A stretch of DNA of 40,459 nucleotides, from the NCBI GenBank assembly GCA_021779095.1, contig JAJYBI010000033.1:1-40459 (forward strand). Reading direction: 5' to 3'. Below are positions 7,495-15,477 of the stretch, piece by piece. This DNA is from Deltaproteobacteria bacterium. GTDB lineage: Bacteria; Desulfobacterota; Desulfuromonadia; Geobacterales; JAJYBI01. Numbering within the stretch: position 1 is the stretch's first letter; each line of letters starts with the position of its first letter. The notes beneath the pieces were generated by a model. That model was not told the DNA's origin, did no database searches, and was given only the letters and a program-made list of their open reading frames with translations. A program made the position numbers and the translations under genes.

Positions 7495-8684
7495 GAATTA
7501 CACCGGCAGCCGAGCTCGAAGCGCGGTGTGGAAAACTGCAGGCGCTGATGGCGGCGCAGGGGCTCGATGCGGTCATCGTAGCGCAGAACGCGGACCTGTT
7601 CTACCTAACGGGGACCACACAAAGCGGCAACCTCTATCTGCCGGTGGAGGGCAGGCCGCTCTACCTGGTGCGTCGCGATATCGGCCGGGCGCGCCGCGAG
7701 TCGGAACTGTCGGAGGTGATCCCTTTCGGGTCCATGCGGGACATCCCCCGCATCCTTGCCGAGTACGGCCTGCCACTGCCGAAGGCTATCGGCATGGAAC
7801 TGGATGTCCTGCCGGTCAGTCTTTTCGAGCGGTACCGGAAGGTATTCCCGGAGACGCGTATCGGCGACGCGACGCCCCTCATCCGTACCGTCCGGATGTG
7901 CAAGAGCCCGTACGAGGTCGCCATTGCCCGTGATGCCGCCCGCCAGGTGGATGCGGTGTACCGCCGGGTGAGGGCGGTGCTGCGGGAGGGGATGTCCGAT
8001 CTCGAACTCGCCGCGGAGCTGGAATATGTCGCCCGCCGCGAGGGGCACCCGGGGATGACCCGGATGCGGGGGTTCAACAGCGAGTTTGCGATCGGACACA
8101 CCTTCTCCGGTGCGGACAGTGCCGTCCCTGCCTATTCGGATACGCCGCTCGGGGGGGCGGGGCTCTCGCCGTCGTTCGGGCAGGGGGCGGGGAGCAGGAT
8201 CGTCGGTCGTCACGAGCCGGTTATCTTCGATTTTACCGGCTCCGTTGACGGGTACCTCGTGGACCAGACGCGGATGTTTGCCATCGGTAGTGTGTCGGAC
8301 CGGCTCCGCAAGGGGTTTGACGACATGTGTGCCATTCAGGAGCGGATGAAGGAGGTAGCCGTTCCGGGGGCGAGCTGGGGGGCTGTCTACGATTCCTGTC
8401 GGGGGCTGGCGGCGTCAATGGGTTATGCGGACTCATTCATGGGGGCCGCCGGCGCACAGGTCTCTTTCATCGGCCACGGAGTGGGGATCGAGCTGGACGA
8501 ATATCCCTTCATCGCCCGCGGTTTTTCCGATATGCATCTCCAGCCGGGGATGGTTTTTGCCTTCGAGCCGAAGCTGGTTTTCCCCGGAGAAGGTGCCGTC
8601 GGAATTGAAAATACGTTTTATATTGAGGAGGACGGAGCCCTGCAGCAGCTCACATTTTCCGATGAATCGTTCGTCATCCTTTGA
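7491..8684 (+). CDS. M24 family metallopeptidase (Xaa-Pro aminopeptidase-like)
   Basis: The 397-residue protein has the creatinase-type N-terminal domain (about 10-135) and a pita-bread M24 catalytic domain (about 140-390). All five metal ligands are visible: D247 and D258 in FDFTGSVDGYLVDQTR, H329 in GHGVGIELDE, E359 in FEPKLVF and E373 in GIENTFYI. Enzymes of this type use two divalent metals, often manganese, to cleave peptides with proline in second position. Related proteins act on creatine or other amidines, so the peptide substrate is not proved. The start overlaps the stop of the small membrane protein by four bases, showing an operon with it and the TPR gene. Confidence 0.88.
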   Translation: MRITPAAELEARCGKLQALMAAQGLDAVIVAQNADLFYLTGTTQSGNLYLPVEGRPLYLVRRDIGRARRESELSEVIPFGSMRDIPRILAEYGLPLPKAIGMELDVLPVSLFERYRKVFPETRIGDATPLIRTVRMCKSPYEVAIARDAARQVDAVYRRVRAVLREGMSDLELAAELEYVARREGHPGMTRMRGFNSEFAIGHTFSGADSAVPAYSDTPLGGAGLSPSFGQGAGSRIVGRHEPVIFDFTGSVDGYLVDQTRMFAIGSVSDRLRKGFDDMCAIQERMKEVAVPGASWGAVYDSCRGLAASMGYADSFMGAAGAQVSFIGHGVGIELDEYPFIARGFSDMHLQPGMVFAFEPKLVFPGEGAVGIENTFYIEEDGALQQLTFSDESFVIL

Positions 8685-8705
8685 CCGGATTGCGGAAAAT
8701 TTTTG

Positions 8706-8734
8706 TTGCAATTTATCCTTGCTGCCGGTATAAA
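8706..8734 (+). promoter_or_regulatory. candidate sigma-70 promoter upstream of citrate synthase
   Basis: TTGCAA at 8706-8711 and TATAAA at 8729-8734 are 17 bases apart. They lie in the 283-base gap before gltA, about 230 bases from the start codon, so the mRNA would have a long leader. I see no recognised riboswitch in the leader, only a small hairpin (GTTGA/TCAAC) near 8925-8941. Confidence 0.5.
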
Positions 8735-8967
8735 TAGCCACAAATTGTATACAGTATTCTAGAAAATTAGTTCCGATCGCTGTAGGCAGTTGCTTCCCCG
8801 GGTAATCGCCCTTTATCCGTTGTATCTTCCCACTGGCAATGTTGCCATACTGTACCGCACTGGCTATGTAATGCCGTTTTAGAGGCACAGATTCGTTTTC
8901 GCCAGTCCGTTTGCGAGGTATCACGTTGATCCCGGTTCAACCAACATCATGAAAGGAGAGGACCACG

Positions 8968-10290
8968 ATGGCATTGAAAGAGACACTTGCGAAGAAGATT
9001 GAGGAGCATCGCCCCCGTACACAGAGACTCGTGAAGGAATTCGGCAAGGTGAAGATCGACGAGGTGACCATCGAACAGTGCATCGGCGGTGCCCGCGACA
9101 TCCGCTCTCTGGTGACGGATATCTCCTACCTCGACCCGCAGGAAGGGATCCGCTTCCGCGGCAAGACCATTCCCGAGACCTTCGCCGCGCTTCCGAAGGC
9201 TGCCGGCTCGGCCTACCCGACCGTCGAGGCATTCTGGTATTTCCTCCTGACCGGTGATGTCCCGACCGACGCCCAGGTTGCCGAGGTAACGACGGAGTGG
9301 AAGACCCGTCAGTCTGTTCCGCAGTACGTGTTCGACGCCATCCGGGCCCTGCCGCGGGACAGCCATCCGATGGTCATGCTTTCCGTCGGCATCATGGCAC
9401 TGCAGAAAGACTCCAAGTTTGCCGCGTTCTACAATTCCGGCAAGTTCAACAAGATGACCGCCTGGGAACCCGTCTACGAAGATGCCAGCGACATCGTCGC
9501 CCGGATTCCGGTCATCGCCGCGTTCATCTACAACCTGAAGTACCGTGACGACAAACAGATCGCCATCGATCCGAACCTCGACATGGGGGCGAACTTCGCC
9601 CATATGATCGGCCAGGATAACAAGGAATACCAGGACGTGGCCCGCATGTACTTCATCATCCACTCCGACCACGAGTCGGGTAACGTCTCGGCCCACACCA
9701 CCCACCTGGTGCACTCGGCCCTTTCCGACCCCTACTACGCCTATTCGGCCGGTCTTAACGGCCTCGCCGGTCCGCTGCACGGCCTGGCGAACCAGGAGGT
9801 GCTGGGTTGGATCATGGAGTTCCAGAAGAAGCTGGGCGGCGCCGAGCCGACCAAGGAAAACGTTTCCAAGGCCCTGTGGGATACCCTCAACGCCGGACAG
9901 GTCATCCCGGGATATGGCCATGCCGTTCTGCGCAAGACCGACCCGCGCTACACCACCCAGCGCGAGTTCTGCCTCAACACCCCGGGCCTGAAGGACGATC
10001 CGCTGTTCAAGCTGGTTGCTATGATCTTCGAAACCGCTCCGGGCGTCCTGACCGAGCACGGCAAGACCAAGAACCCGTGGCCGAACGTCGATGCCCAGTC
10101 CGGCGTCATCCAGTGGTACTATGGCGTGCGCGAGTGGGACTTCTACACCGTCCTCTTCGGCATCGGCCGGGCACTGGGCTGCATGGCCAACATTACCTGG
10201 GATCGCGGTCTCGGCTACGCCATCGAGCGTCCCAAATCCGTCAGCACTGCCATGCTGGAGGAGTGGGCCGCGGCGGGTGGTCGCAACTAG
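8968..10290 (+). CDS. gltA: citrate synthase, eukaryotic-type
   Basis: The 440-residue enzyme condenses oxaloacetate and acetyl-CoA to citrate, the entry step of the TCA cycle. The catalytic triad is visible almost at the numbering of the pig enzyme: H271 in GPLHGLANQEVLGW, H318 in PGYGHAVLRKTDPRY and D375 in PNVDAQSGVIQWYYG. The length, the N-terminal extension and stretches such as SDHESGNVSAHTTHLV and GYAIERPKS follow the mitochondrial type rather than the hexameric E. coli type. This is a recognised feature of Geobacter. GAAAGGAGAGG precedes the ATG. The gene has a long leader and a strong terminator, so it is probably transcribed alone. Confidence 0.96.
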   Translation: MALKETLAKKIEEHRPRTQRLVKEFGKVKIDEVTIEQCIGGARDIRSLVTDISYLDPQEGIRFRGKTIPETFAALPKAAGSAYPTVEAFWYFLLTGDVPTDAQVAEVTTEWKTRQSVPQYVFDAIRALPRDSHPMVMLSVGIMALQKDSKFAAFYNSGKFNKMTAWEPVYEDASDIVARIPVIAAFIYNLKYRDDKQIAIDPNLDMGANFAHMIGQDNKEYQDVARMYFIIHSDHESGNVSAHTTHLVHSALSDPYYAYSAGLNGLAGPLHGLANQEVLGWIMEFQKKLGGAEPTKENVSKALWDTLNAGQVIPGYGHAVLRKTDPRYTTQREFCLNTPGLKDDPLFKLVAMIFETAPGVLTEHGKTKNPWPNVDAQSGVIQWYYGVREWDFYTVLFGIGRALGCMANITWDRGLGYAIERPKSVSTAMLEEWAAAGGRN

Positions 10291-10310
10291 GCACCGTTCA
10301 GTTTGTGTAA

Positions 10311-10350
10311 CGAAAAAAGGAGATGCGATTGCATCTCCTTTTTTCGTTCG
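10311..10350. terminator. bidirectional intrinsic terminator
   Basis: A perfect 16-pair stem (10311-10326 with 10331-10346) encloses a GATT loop. It has A and T runs on its two sides, so it can stop gltA from the left and the convergent AMMECR1 gene from the right. Confidence 0.92.
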
Positions 10351-10386
10351 AACGGCACCCCGAGGGGGGGAAGGGCGTTTTTGATG

Positions 10387-10938
10387 TCAGGGGGCTTCCC
10401 TGAATATCTGGGCGCTGAAGATGAAGATGTCGGTACCATCCTGCCAGTCGTGCGGTCTGAGCCCTGCTTTCAGGCAGGTCTGCCCCAGGAAGGTGTCGCG
10501 GTCCCAGCCGTATTCGACGGCAACCTGCGGCAGAAGCACCCCGCGCGAGTAATTTTTTTCCAGGTAGATGCCGTGGGTTCCCACTTCGATCTCCTCGACA
10601 GAAGAAATCTTGCGCAGGGGAGAGAGAACCGATATCTCCAGTTCGAACGATTGCAGGTCCGCCGGTTGCATCGGATAGAAACGGGGGTCTTTGACCGCTG
10701 CAGAAACGGCCATCTCCTGGACGAGACGGTACAGCGGCTTGTCGGATATGAAGTTTCCGATGCAGCCGCGCAGGCCCCCGCCGGCGGTTATGGTCACGAA
10801 GCAGCCGCTCGCGCTGCTGAGTTCCTTGCTGCCCGTTTCCGTTTCGGGCAGCGTCTGGTTCGTGACGTAGGATACGATGGACGTGCGGGCGAGATCGAGC
10901 AGGAATTTCTGGCCTTTCGGTGCGATGGTCGATTCCAT
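10387..10938 (-). CDS. AMMECR1 domain protein (AmmeMemoRadiSam system protein A)
   Basis: The 183-residue protein is essentially one AMMECR1 domain. It carries the family signature GGGLRGCIGNF near residue 58, followed by EMAVSAAVKDPRFYP and a C-terminal GVLLPQVAVEYGWDRDTFL segment. AMMECR1 proteins often accompany a Memo-like protein and a radical SAM protein in the AmmeMemoRadiSam system, but neither partner gene is seen in this window. The biochemical role is not established, although a redox or RNA-modification role has been suggested for the family. The ATG at 10938 is chosen because GAGGAG precedes it. An ATG at 10971 is also in frame but has no such site. It is convergent with gltA and divergent from the aldehyde dehydrogenase gene. 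Confidence 0.87.
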   Translation of the reverse strand: MESTIAPKGQKFLLDLARTSIVSYVTNQTLPETETGSKELSSASGCFVTITAGGGLRGCIGNFISDKPLYRLVQEMAVSAAVKDPRFYPMQPADLQSFELEISVLSPLRKISSVEEIEVGTHGIYLEKNYSRGVLLPQVAVEYGWDRDTFLGQTCLKAGLRPHDWQDGTDIFIFSAQIFREAP

Positions 10939-10957
10939 GAACGCTCCTCGTGAGATG

Positions 10958-10986
10958 TTGCCAATCATCATTACGTATACTATATT
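10958..10986 (+). promoter_or_regulatory. sigma-70 promoter of the aldehyde dehydrogenase gene
   Basis: TTGCCA at 10958-10963 and TATATT at 10981-10986 are separated by 17 bases in the divergent AMMECR1/aldehyde dehydrogenase spacer. A start near 10993 leaves a leader of about 40 bases with GGAGG at 11023-11027. Confidence 0.6.
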
Positions 10987-11034
10987 TTTCGCCAGGATGG
11001 CAAGGCGTATGAACCATTATCCGGAGGTGGCATG

Positions 11035-12459
11035 ATGAGACGTTTCAGGGTGCTCGTTGGTGGCGAATGGGTAGGTGATGCATCACCCGGCATTGAGGTG
11101 ATAAATCCGTACGACGGCGCGGTCATCGGGGTGGTTCCGGAATCTTCACCGGATGATGTGGATGCGGCGATCGTCGCGGCACGAGCCGGTTTTGCCGCGA
11201 TGTCAGCGTTGCCGGCGTACCGGCGGGCCGAAATCCTGGGGAGGACCTCGGAGTTTATTCATCGCGACCGGGAGGAGATTGCCGGTATCATCGCGCGGGA
11301 GGCGGGCAAGTCATGGAAGTATGCACTCGCGGAGGTGGACCGGAGTGCCGAGACGTTCATGTTCGCGTCGCTGGAGGCGCGTGCTGAACATGGTGAAATC
11401 GTACCGATGGACGCTTCACCGGTTTCCGCCGGTCGCTTCGGCTACAATGTGAGGGTGCCTATCGGCATCATCGGGGCCATTGCCCCGTTTAATTTTCCGC
11501 TCAATCTCGTTGCCCACAAGGTCGCCCCCGCCCTCGCGGCGGGGAATGCAGTCGTGCTGAAGCCCGCCACCAAGACACCCCTTTCATCCATCAAGCTGGC
11601 CGAACTGCTCGCGGAGGCCGGGTTACCCGACGGCGCGCTGAACCTGGTCATCGGCAGCGGCAAGTCGGTCGGGAATCTGCTCGTGGAGGATGAACGGCTT
11701 GCCATGATTACCTTTACGGGGAGTCCCCCCGTCGGTATCGACATCAAATCGCGGTCGGGGTTGAAACGGGTAACCCTGGAGCTCGGGTCGAATTCGCCGA
11801 CCATCATCGACGAGGATGCCGATCTGGATGCCGCCATATCCCGTTGCGTCGTGGGTAGTTTTGCCAATGCGGGCCAGGTCTGCATCTCGGTCCAGCGCAT
11901 CTTCGTCCATCGGGCACGGTTCGACGAGTTTGTCGGGAAGTTCGTCGCGGCGACGAAAGATTTGAAGGTCGGTGATCCAATGGATCGTACCTGTGATATC
12001 GGGCCGATGATCTCGGCGGTGGAGCTGAATCGCGCAGTGGAATGGCTTGAAGAGGCCAAACGGCTCGGTGCCAACGTGGAGACCGGCGGAGAGGTGGTGG
12101 GGGCCTGTCTGACGCCGACCATCCTCACCGGGGTCACCCGCGATATGAAGGTTGTCTGTTCCGAGGTGTTTGCGCCCGTCGTCACGGTGATGCCGTTCGA
12201 CAGTTTTGACGAGGCGCTGGATATGGCCGACGATTCACTGTACGGTCTGCAGGCCGGGGTGTACACGAACGACATCGCCAAGGCGTTCAAGGCGGTGAAA
12301 CGGCTCGATGTGGGAGGAGTGATCATTAATGACGTTCCGACATTCCGCGTCGACCATATGCCGTACGGTGGAAACAAGCAGAGCGGACTCGGCCGGGAAG
12401 GGGTCCGATATGCCATGGAAGAGATGACTAACATAAAGATGGTCTGTTTCAATCTGTAA
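11035..12459 (+). CDS. NAD(P)-dependent aldehyde dehydrogenase (lactaldehyde / non-phosphorylating G3P dehydrogenase-like)
   Basis: The 474-residue enzyme oxidises an aldehyde to the acid with NAD(P). The cofactor-binding segment has APFNFPLNLVAHKVAPALAAGN and the general-base Glu is in VTLELGSNSP. The catalytic Cys is in FANAGQVCISVQR, and the C-terminal PYGGNKQSGLGREG closes the site. The overall pattern is closest to archaeal lactaldehyde dehydrogenases and GAPN-like enzymes. The exact aldehyde cannot be read from sequence. Two ATGs are possible (11032 and 11035). The second sits seven bases after GGAGG and is preferred. The gene is transcribed alone from a good promoter. Confidence 0.88.
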   Translation: MRRFRVLVGGEWVGDASPGIEVINPYDGAVIGVVPESSPDDVDAAIVAARAGFAAMSALPAYRRAEILGRTSEFIHRDREEIAGIIAREAGKSWKYALAEVDRSAETFMFASLEARAEHGEIVPMDASPVSAGRFGYNVRVPIGIIGAIAPFNFPLNLVAHKVAPALAAGNAVVLKPATKTPLSSIKLAELLAEAGLPDGALNLVIGSGKSVGNLLVEDERLAMITFTGSPPVGIDIKSRSGLKRVTLELGSNSPTIIDEDADLDAAISRCVVGSFANAGQVCISVQRIFVHRARFDEFVGKFVAATKDLKVGDPMDRTCDIGPMISAVELNRAVEWLEEAKRLGANVETGGEVVGACLTPTILTGVTRDMKVVCSEVFAPVVTVMPFDSFDEALDMADDSLYGLQAGVYTNDIAKAFKAVKRLDVGGVIINDVPTFRVDHMPYGGNKQSGLGREGVRYAMEEMTNIKMVCFNL

Positions 12460-12519
12460 ACGCTGTTCGCAGTGAATCGAGCGTTAGGGTAACTATTCGA
12501 AATTGCAGGGGGCAAAAAA

Positions 12520-12562
12520 GGTGATTTCGGGTGATTTAATGCTTGACATTTTTTTAGGTGAT
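12520..12562 (+). repeat. three GGTGAT elements around the lipoprotein promoter
   Basis: GGTGAT occurs at 12520-12525, 12530-12535 and 12557-12562. The first two are exactly 10 bases apart, on one face of the helix, just upstream of the -35. The third lies between -35 and -10. They could be sites for a regulator, but none is identified. Confidence 0.4.
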
Positions 12563-12570
12563 AGTATATT
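12543..12570 (+). promoter_or_regulatory. strong sigma-70 promoter of the small lipoprotein gene
   Basis: A perfect TTGACA at 12543-12548 and TATATT at 12565-12570 (five of six) are 16 bases apart, 72 bases before the start codon. The near-consensus sequence suggests high expression. Confidence 0.75.
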
Positions 12571-12641
12571 TCGCAGTCGTTGTGTTTGAAATTGGCGCTT
12601 TGCGCACACATCTAATTTTACAATGGAAAGAGGTGAAACAA

Positions 12642-12845
12642 ATGAAAAAGCTGATCATCCTTGCACTGTCTCTCATGCTGGCCGTGGCTTTCGCCGCTGG
12701 CTGCAAAAAGAAGGAAGAAGCTCCGGCTGCACCTGCTGTTGAGCAGCAGGCTCCGGCGCCGGCTCAGGCTCCGATGTCTTCCGCGGCTGCTCCGGCTGCT
12801 CCGGCTGCTCCGGCTGCTCCGGCTGCTCCGGCTGGACAGAAGTAA
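12642..12845 (+). CDS. small Ala/Pro-rich lipoprotein
   Basis: The 67-residue protein begins with a lipoprotein signal peptide, MKKLIILALSLMLAVAFAAGC, with the lipidated Cys at residue 21. After KKKEE the mature part of about 46 residues is almost only Ala, Pro and Gln, ending in AAP repeats. No folded domain is expected. It may act as a flexible spacer tethered to a membrane, as small abundant lipoproteins do in other bacteria, but its role is unknown. AGAGGTGAAACAA precedes the ATG at 12642, the promoter is near consensus and a strong terminator follows, so it is a highly expressed monocistronic gene by appearance. Confidence 0.85.
   Translation: MKKLIILALSLMLAVAFAAGCKKKEEAPAAPAVEQQAPAPAQAPMSSAAAPAAPAAPAAPAAPAGQK
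12786..12830 (+). repeat. five perfect 9-base tandem repeats (GCTGCTCCG) in the lipoprotein gene
   Basis: Five exact copies of GCTGCTCCG encode Ala-Ala-Pro units at the C-terminus of the small lipoprotein. Because the unit is nine bases, copy-number change by slippage would lengthen or shorten the protein without breaking the frame. Confidence 0.95.
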
Positions 12846-12872
12846 TTGCAGATTCCCTGAGAAGGGTACATT

Positions 12873-12905
12873 AAGCCTGCAGCGTATGCTGCAGGCTTTT
12901 TTTGT
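12873..12905 (+). terminator. intrinsic terminator of the lipoprotein gene
   Basis: A perfect 11-pair stem (12873-12883 with 12888-12898) has a GTAT loop and is followed by a T run to about 12903. Confidence 0.93.
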
Positions 12906-12986
12906 GGGTTTTGCCTTGACAGTTGTGAGGTTAAAATGTTATGTATAACGATTAGTTAACTACTTTTGTCGTGAATTGGGGGGGGT

Positions 12987-13400
12987 ATGGAACGTACGTT
13001 TGCGATCATCAAGCCGGATGCCGTCGAGCGGAATCTCGCCGGTACCATTCTCGGGAAGATCGAGGCAGCCGGTTTTCGTATTGTCGGCATGAAGAAGTTG
13101 CAGTTGAGCCGGGCTCAGGCAGAGGGGTTTTATTACGTGCATAAGGAACGCCCATTTTTCAATGACCTGTGTGCCTTCATGTCCAGGAGCCCCGTGGTTG
13201 TCCTCTGTCTCGAAAAGGACAACGCCATCGCAGACTGGCGCAAGCTGATGGGGGCGACGAATCCGGAGAACGCCGAGCCGGGGACGCTTCGCAAGGAGTT
13301 CGCGAAGAACATCGAGGAGAATTCGGTTCACGGTTCCGACGCTCCCGAAACGGCAGCATTTGAAATTCCTTACTTTTTCAGCGGGCTCGAGCTGAACTGA
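12987..13400 (+). CDS. ndk: nucleoside diphosphate kinase
   Basis: The 137-residue enzyme balances (d)NTP pools by moving the gamma phosphate from ATP through a phospho-histidine. The family start [16 protein letters not shown] is intact, and the active-site His is H115 in [10 protein letters not shown]. The length equals that of typical bacterial Ndk. It is preceded by an eight-base G tract next to the ATG and a TTGACA at 12916-12921. A matching -10 is less clear (TATAAC at 12944-12949). It is followed by a terminator and then rlmN, as in many proteobacteria. Confidence 0.97.
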   Translation: MERTFAIIKPDAVERNLAGTILGKIEAAGFRIVGMKKLQLSRAQAEGFYYVHKERPFFNDLCAFMSRSPVVVLCLEKDNAIADWRKLMGATNPENAEPGTLRKEFAKNIEENSVHGSDAPETAAFEIPYFFSGLELN

Positions 13401-13420
13401 ACGCAGGCAACAGGCGAGTG

Positions 13421-13453
13421 AAAAGCCCTTCTTCATGGAGGGCTTTTTTGTGT
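13421..13453 (+). terminator. intrinsic terminator after ndk
   Basis: AAAAGCCCT (13421-13429) pairs with AGGGCTTTT (13439-13447) around a nine-base loop and is followed by more T. It lies just before the rlmN start. Confidence 0.85.
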
Positions 13454-13473
13454 CACCGCAGGTGCGGAGAACG

Positions 13474-14562
13474 ATGAACACCGTAGATCTGAAAAATTTT
13501 TCCCTTGACGAGTTGGAGGCGTTTATTACCGGGACTGGTAAGGAGCGTTTCCGTGCGCGGCAGATTTTCAAGTGGCTTTATCAGAAGGATGCCCGTACCT
13601 TTGGCGAGATGACCAACCTGTCGCGGGAATTCCGGCAGGAGCTGGAACGAACGACGTTCATCAGCGACCTGGAACCGGAGGTGGTGGAGCATTCCGCTGA
13701 CGGCACGAAGAAGTATCTGTTCCGTTTGTCGGATGGCGTCACCGTCGAGTCCGTACTGATCCCCGAGGAGGACCGGACGACCCTCTGCATCTCCAGTCAG
13801 GTCGGCTGTGCAATGGGGTGCGAGTTCTGTCTGACCGGTACCTTCCGTCTGACCCGTAATCTGACCACGGCGGAGATCGTGAACCAGGTCTGTGCGGTCA
13901 AGCGGAGCGATCCGGTACGCAATATCGTCTTCATGGGGATGGGAGAGCCGCTCCATAACCTGGACAATGTAATCCGGGCGCTGAAGATCCTGACGGACCC
14001 CGACGGCTTTCAGTTCTCCAACCGCAAGGTGACGGTATCCACGTCGGGACTGGTGCCGCAGATGCGTCGTCTGGGGGAAGCGGTGACGGTCAATCTCGCC
14101 GTTTCCCTCAACGCCACTACCGACGAGGTGCGCGGACGGATCATGCCGGTGAACCGAACATACCCGCTTGCGGAGCTGTTGGCGGCATGTCGGGCGTTTC
14201 CGCTCCCCTCGCGCCGTTGGATCACCGTGGAATACGTGATGATCCGCGACCTGAACGATTCCCTGGAGGACGCCAGGAGACTGGTGCGGCTCATCAGTAC
14301 GTTCCCGTCCAAGGTCAACCTCATTCCGTTCAACGAGCACGACGGTTGTACCTTCAGGACGCCGACCCAGGACGCGATCGACCGGTTTCACAAGTACCTG
14401 CTGGACAAACATGTCACGGTCATCACCCGGTCGAGTCGCGGCAGCGATATCTCGGCTGCCTGCGGCCAGCTGAAGGGACGGCTCGAAACCGCCGACGGGG
14501 CAAGGGAATCGGACCCTCAGAAGAGGGCAACTCACGAATCGGGAGGAATCTGCAATGGCTGA
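13474..14562 (+). CDS. rlmN: dual-specificity 23S rRNA / tRNA adenine-C2 methyltransferase RlmN
   Basis: The 362-residue radical SAM enzyme methylates C2 of A2503 in 23S rRNA and, in studied species, A37 of some tRNAs. The iron-sulfur Cys triad is C112, C116 and C119 in [14 protein letters not shown]. The methyl-carrying Cys near the C-terminus is C330 in [20 protein letters not shown] and [13 protein letters not shown] are family hallmarks. An ATG at 13435 is in frame but lies inside the ndk terminator. The ATG at 13474 has CGGAGA upstream and gives the normal RlmN N-terminus. The last eight bases overlap mtnP, so the two are cotranscribed. Confidence 0.95.
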   Translation: MNTVDLKNFSLDELEAFITGTGKERFRARQIFKWLYQKDARTFGEMTNLSREFRQELERTTFISDLEPEVVEHSADGTKKYLFRLSDGVTVESVLIPEEDRTTLCISSQVGCAMGCEFCLTGTFRLTRNLTTAEIVNQVCAVKRSDPVRNIVFMGMGEPLHNLDNVIRALKILTDPDGFQFSNRKVTVSTSGLVPQMRRLGEAVTVNLAVSLNATTDEVRGRIMPVNRTYPLAELLAACRAFPLPSRRWITVEYVMIRDLNDSLEDARRLVRLISTFPSKVNLIPFNEHDGCTFRTPTQDAIDRFHKYLLDKHVTVITRSSRGSDISAACGQLKGRLETADGARESDPQKRATHESGGICNG

Positions 14563-15424
14563 AGAGGTGATCGGCGTTATCGGGGGGAGCGGCCTTTACG
14601 AAATGGAAGGGCTGGAGGAGGTCCAGCGGGTGCGGGTAACGACTCCGTTCGGAGACCCGTCCGACGAATACATCACCGGGATATTGAACGGCGTACGGAT
14701 GGTCTTCCTGCCACGGCACGGCAGGGGGCACACGCTCCTCCCGTCGGAGGTGAACTACCGTGCCAATGTCTACGGCATGAAGACGCTTGGTGTGGAGCGG
14801 ATCATCTCCGTTTCCGCCGTCGGCAGTCTCAAGGAGGCGATCGCCCCGGGCCATATCGTGATACCCGACCAGTTCATCGATCGTACCAAGGGTATCCGCA
14901 AGGATACCTTCTTCGGTGAGGGGATCGTGGCCCATGTGGGTTTCGCCGATCCGGTCTGCCCCTGTCTTTCTGAGACGCTGTACGCTGCTGCGCAGCAGGC
15001 GGGGGCTACGACCCACAAGGGGGGGAGTTATATCTGCATGGAAGGGCCTGCCTTTTCTACGCGGGCCGAATCGTTCATGTATCTGGGGCTTGGTGCCTCG
15101 ATCATCGGCATGACGAACCTCACCGAAGCTAAGCTGGCGCGAGAGGCGGAGCTCTGCTACGGCATCATCGCCCTTTCCACCGATTACGATTGCTGGCACG
15201 ATTCCCACGACGACGTCACCGTGGAGGCGGTCATCCAGATCATTCACCAGAACGTCGCGATGGCGAAGAACATCATCCGCAATGCCGTCGCGGCAATCGG
15301 CGACCGGCGTAGCTGCAGCTGCGGTACCGCCCTGGAATACGCCATCATCACCGACCGCGCCGCGATCCCGAAGGAGACGGCCGACAGACTGGCCCCGATC
15401 GTCGGCAGGGTGCTGAAAAAGTAA
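14555..15424 (+). CDS. mtnP: S-methyl-5'-thioadenosine phosphorylase
   Basis: The 289-residue enzyme splits methylthioadenosine, the by-product of polyamine and related synthesis, into adenine and methylthioribose-1-phosphate. It has the PNP/MTAP start [16 protein letters not shown], the phosphate-binding [20 protein letters not shown], and [14 protein letters not shown] with [17 protein letters not shown] in the substrate site. The STDYDCWH segment is typical of MTAP rather than purine nucleoside phosphorylase. GGGAGGA lies eight bases before the ATG, inside the end of rlmN. A PfkB-type kinase follows after 53 bases. No mtnA or other methionine-salvage gene is in the window. Confidence 0.95.
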   Translation: MAEEVIGVIGGSGLYEMEGLEEVQRVRVTTPFGDPSDEYITGILNGVRMVFLPRHGRGHTLLPSEVNYRANVYGMKTLGVERIISVSAVGSLKEAIAPGHIVIPDQFIDRTKGIRKDTFFGEGIVAHVGFADPVCPCLSETLYAAAQQAGATTHKGGSYICMEGPAFSTRAESFMYLGLGASIIGMTNLTEAKLAREAELCYGIIALSTDYDCWHDSHDDVTVEAVIQIIHQNVAMAKNIIRNAVAAIGDRRSCSCGTALEYAIITDRAAIPKETADRLAPIVGRVLKK

Positions 15425-15443
15425 CATCTCAACAACATACTGA

Positions 15444-15462
15444 CGGGTACCGGTGGTACCTG
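15444..15462 (+). repeat. inverted repeat in the mtnP-pfkB spacer
   Basis: GGTACC (15446-15451) and GGTACC (15455-15460) flank GGT. With wobble the arms extend to eight pairs. The hairpin sits five bases before the ribosome binding site of the PfkB gene and could affect its translation. No regulator is identified. Confidence 0.45.
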
Positions 15463-15477
15463 TCCGAGGAGAATACC

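Noticed and set aside
8685..8967. A small gene or riboswitch in the citrate synthase leader
   Set aside because: No convincing frame with a ribosome binding site and no conserved riboswitch ends were found. Only a promoter and a small hairpin can be supported.
12786..12830. Tandem repeats considered as a CRISPR-like array
   Set aside because: The copies are nine bases long, have no spacers and encode Ala-Ala-Pro in frame.
12916..12949. A full promoter before ndk
   Set aside because: TTGACA is perfect, but the only good -10 (TATAAC) is 22 bases away and closer hexamers match poorly, so it is mentioned only under ndk.
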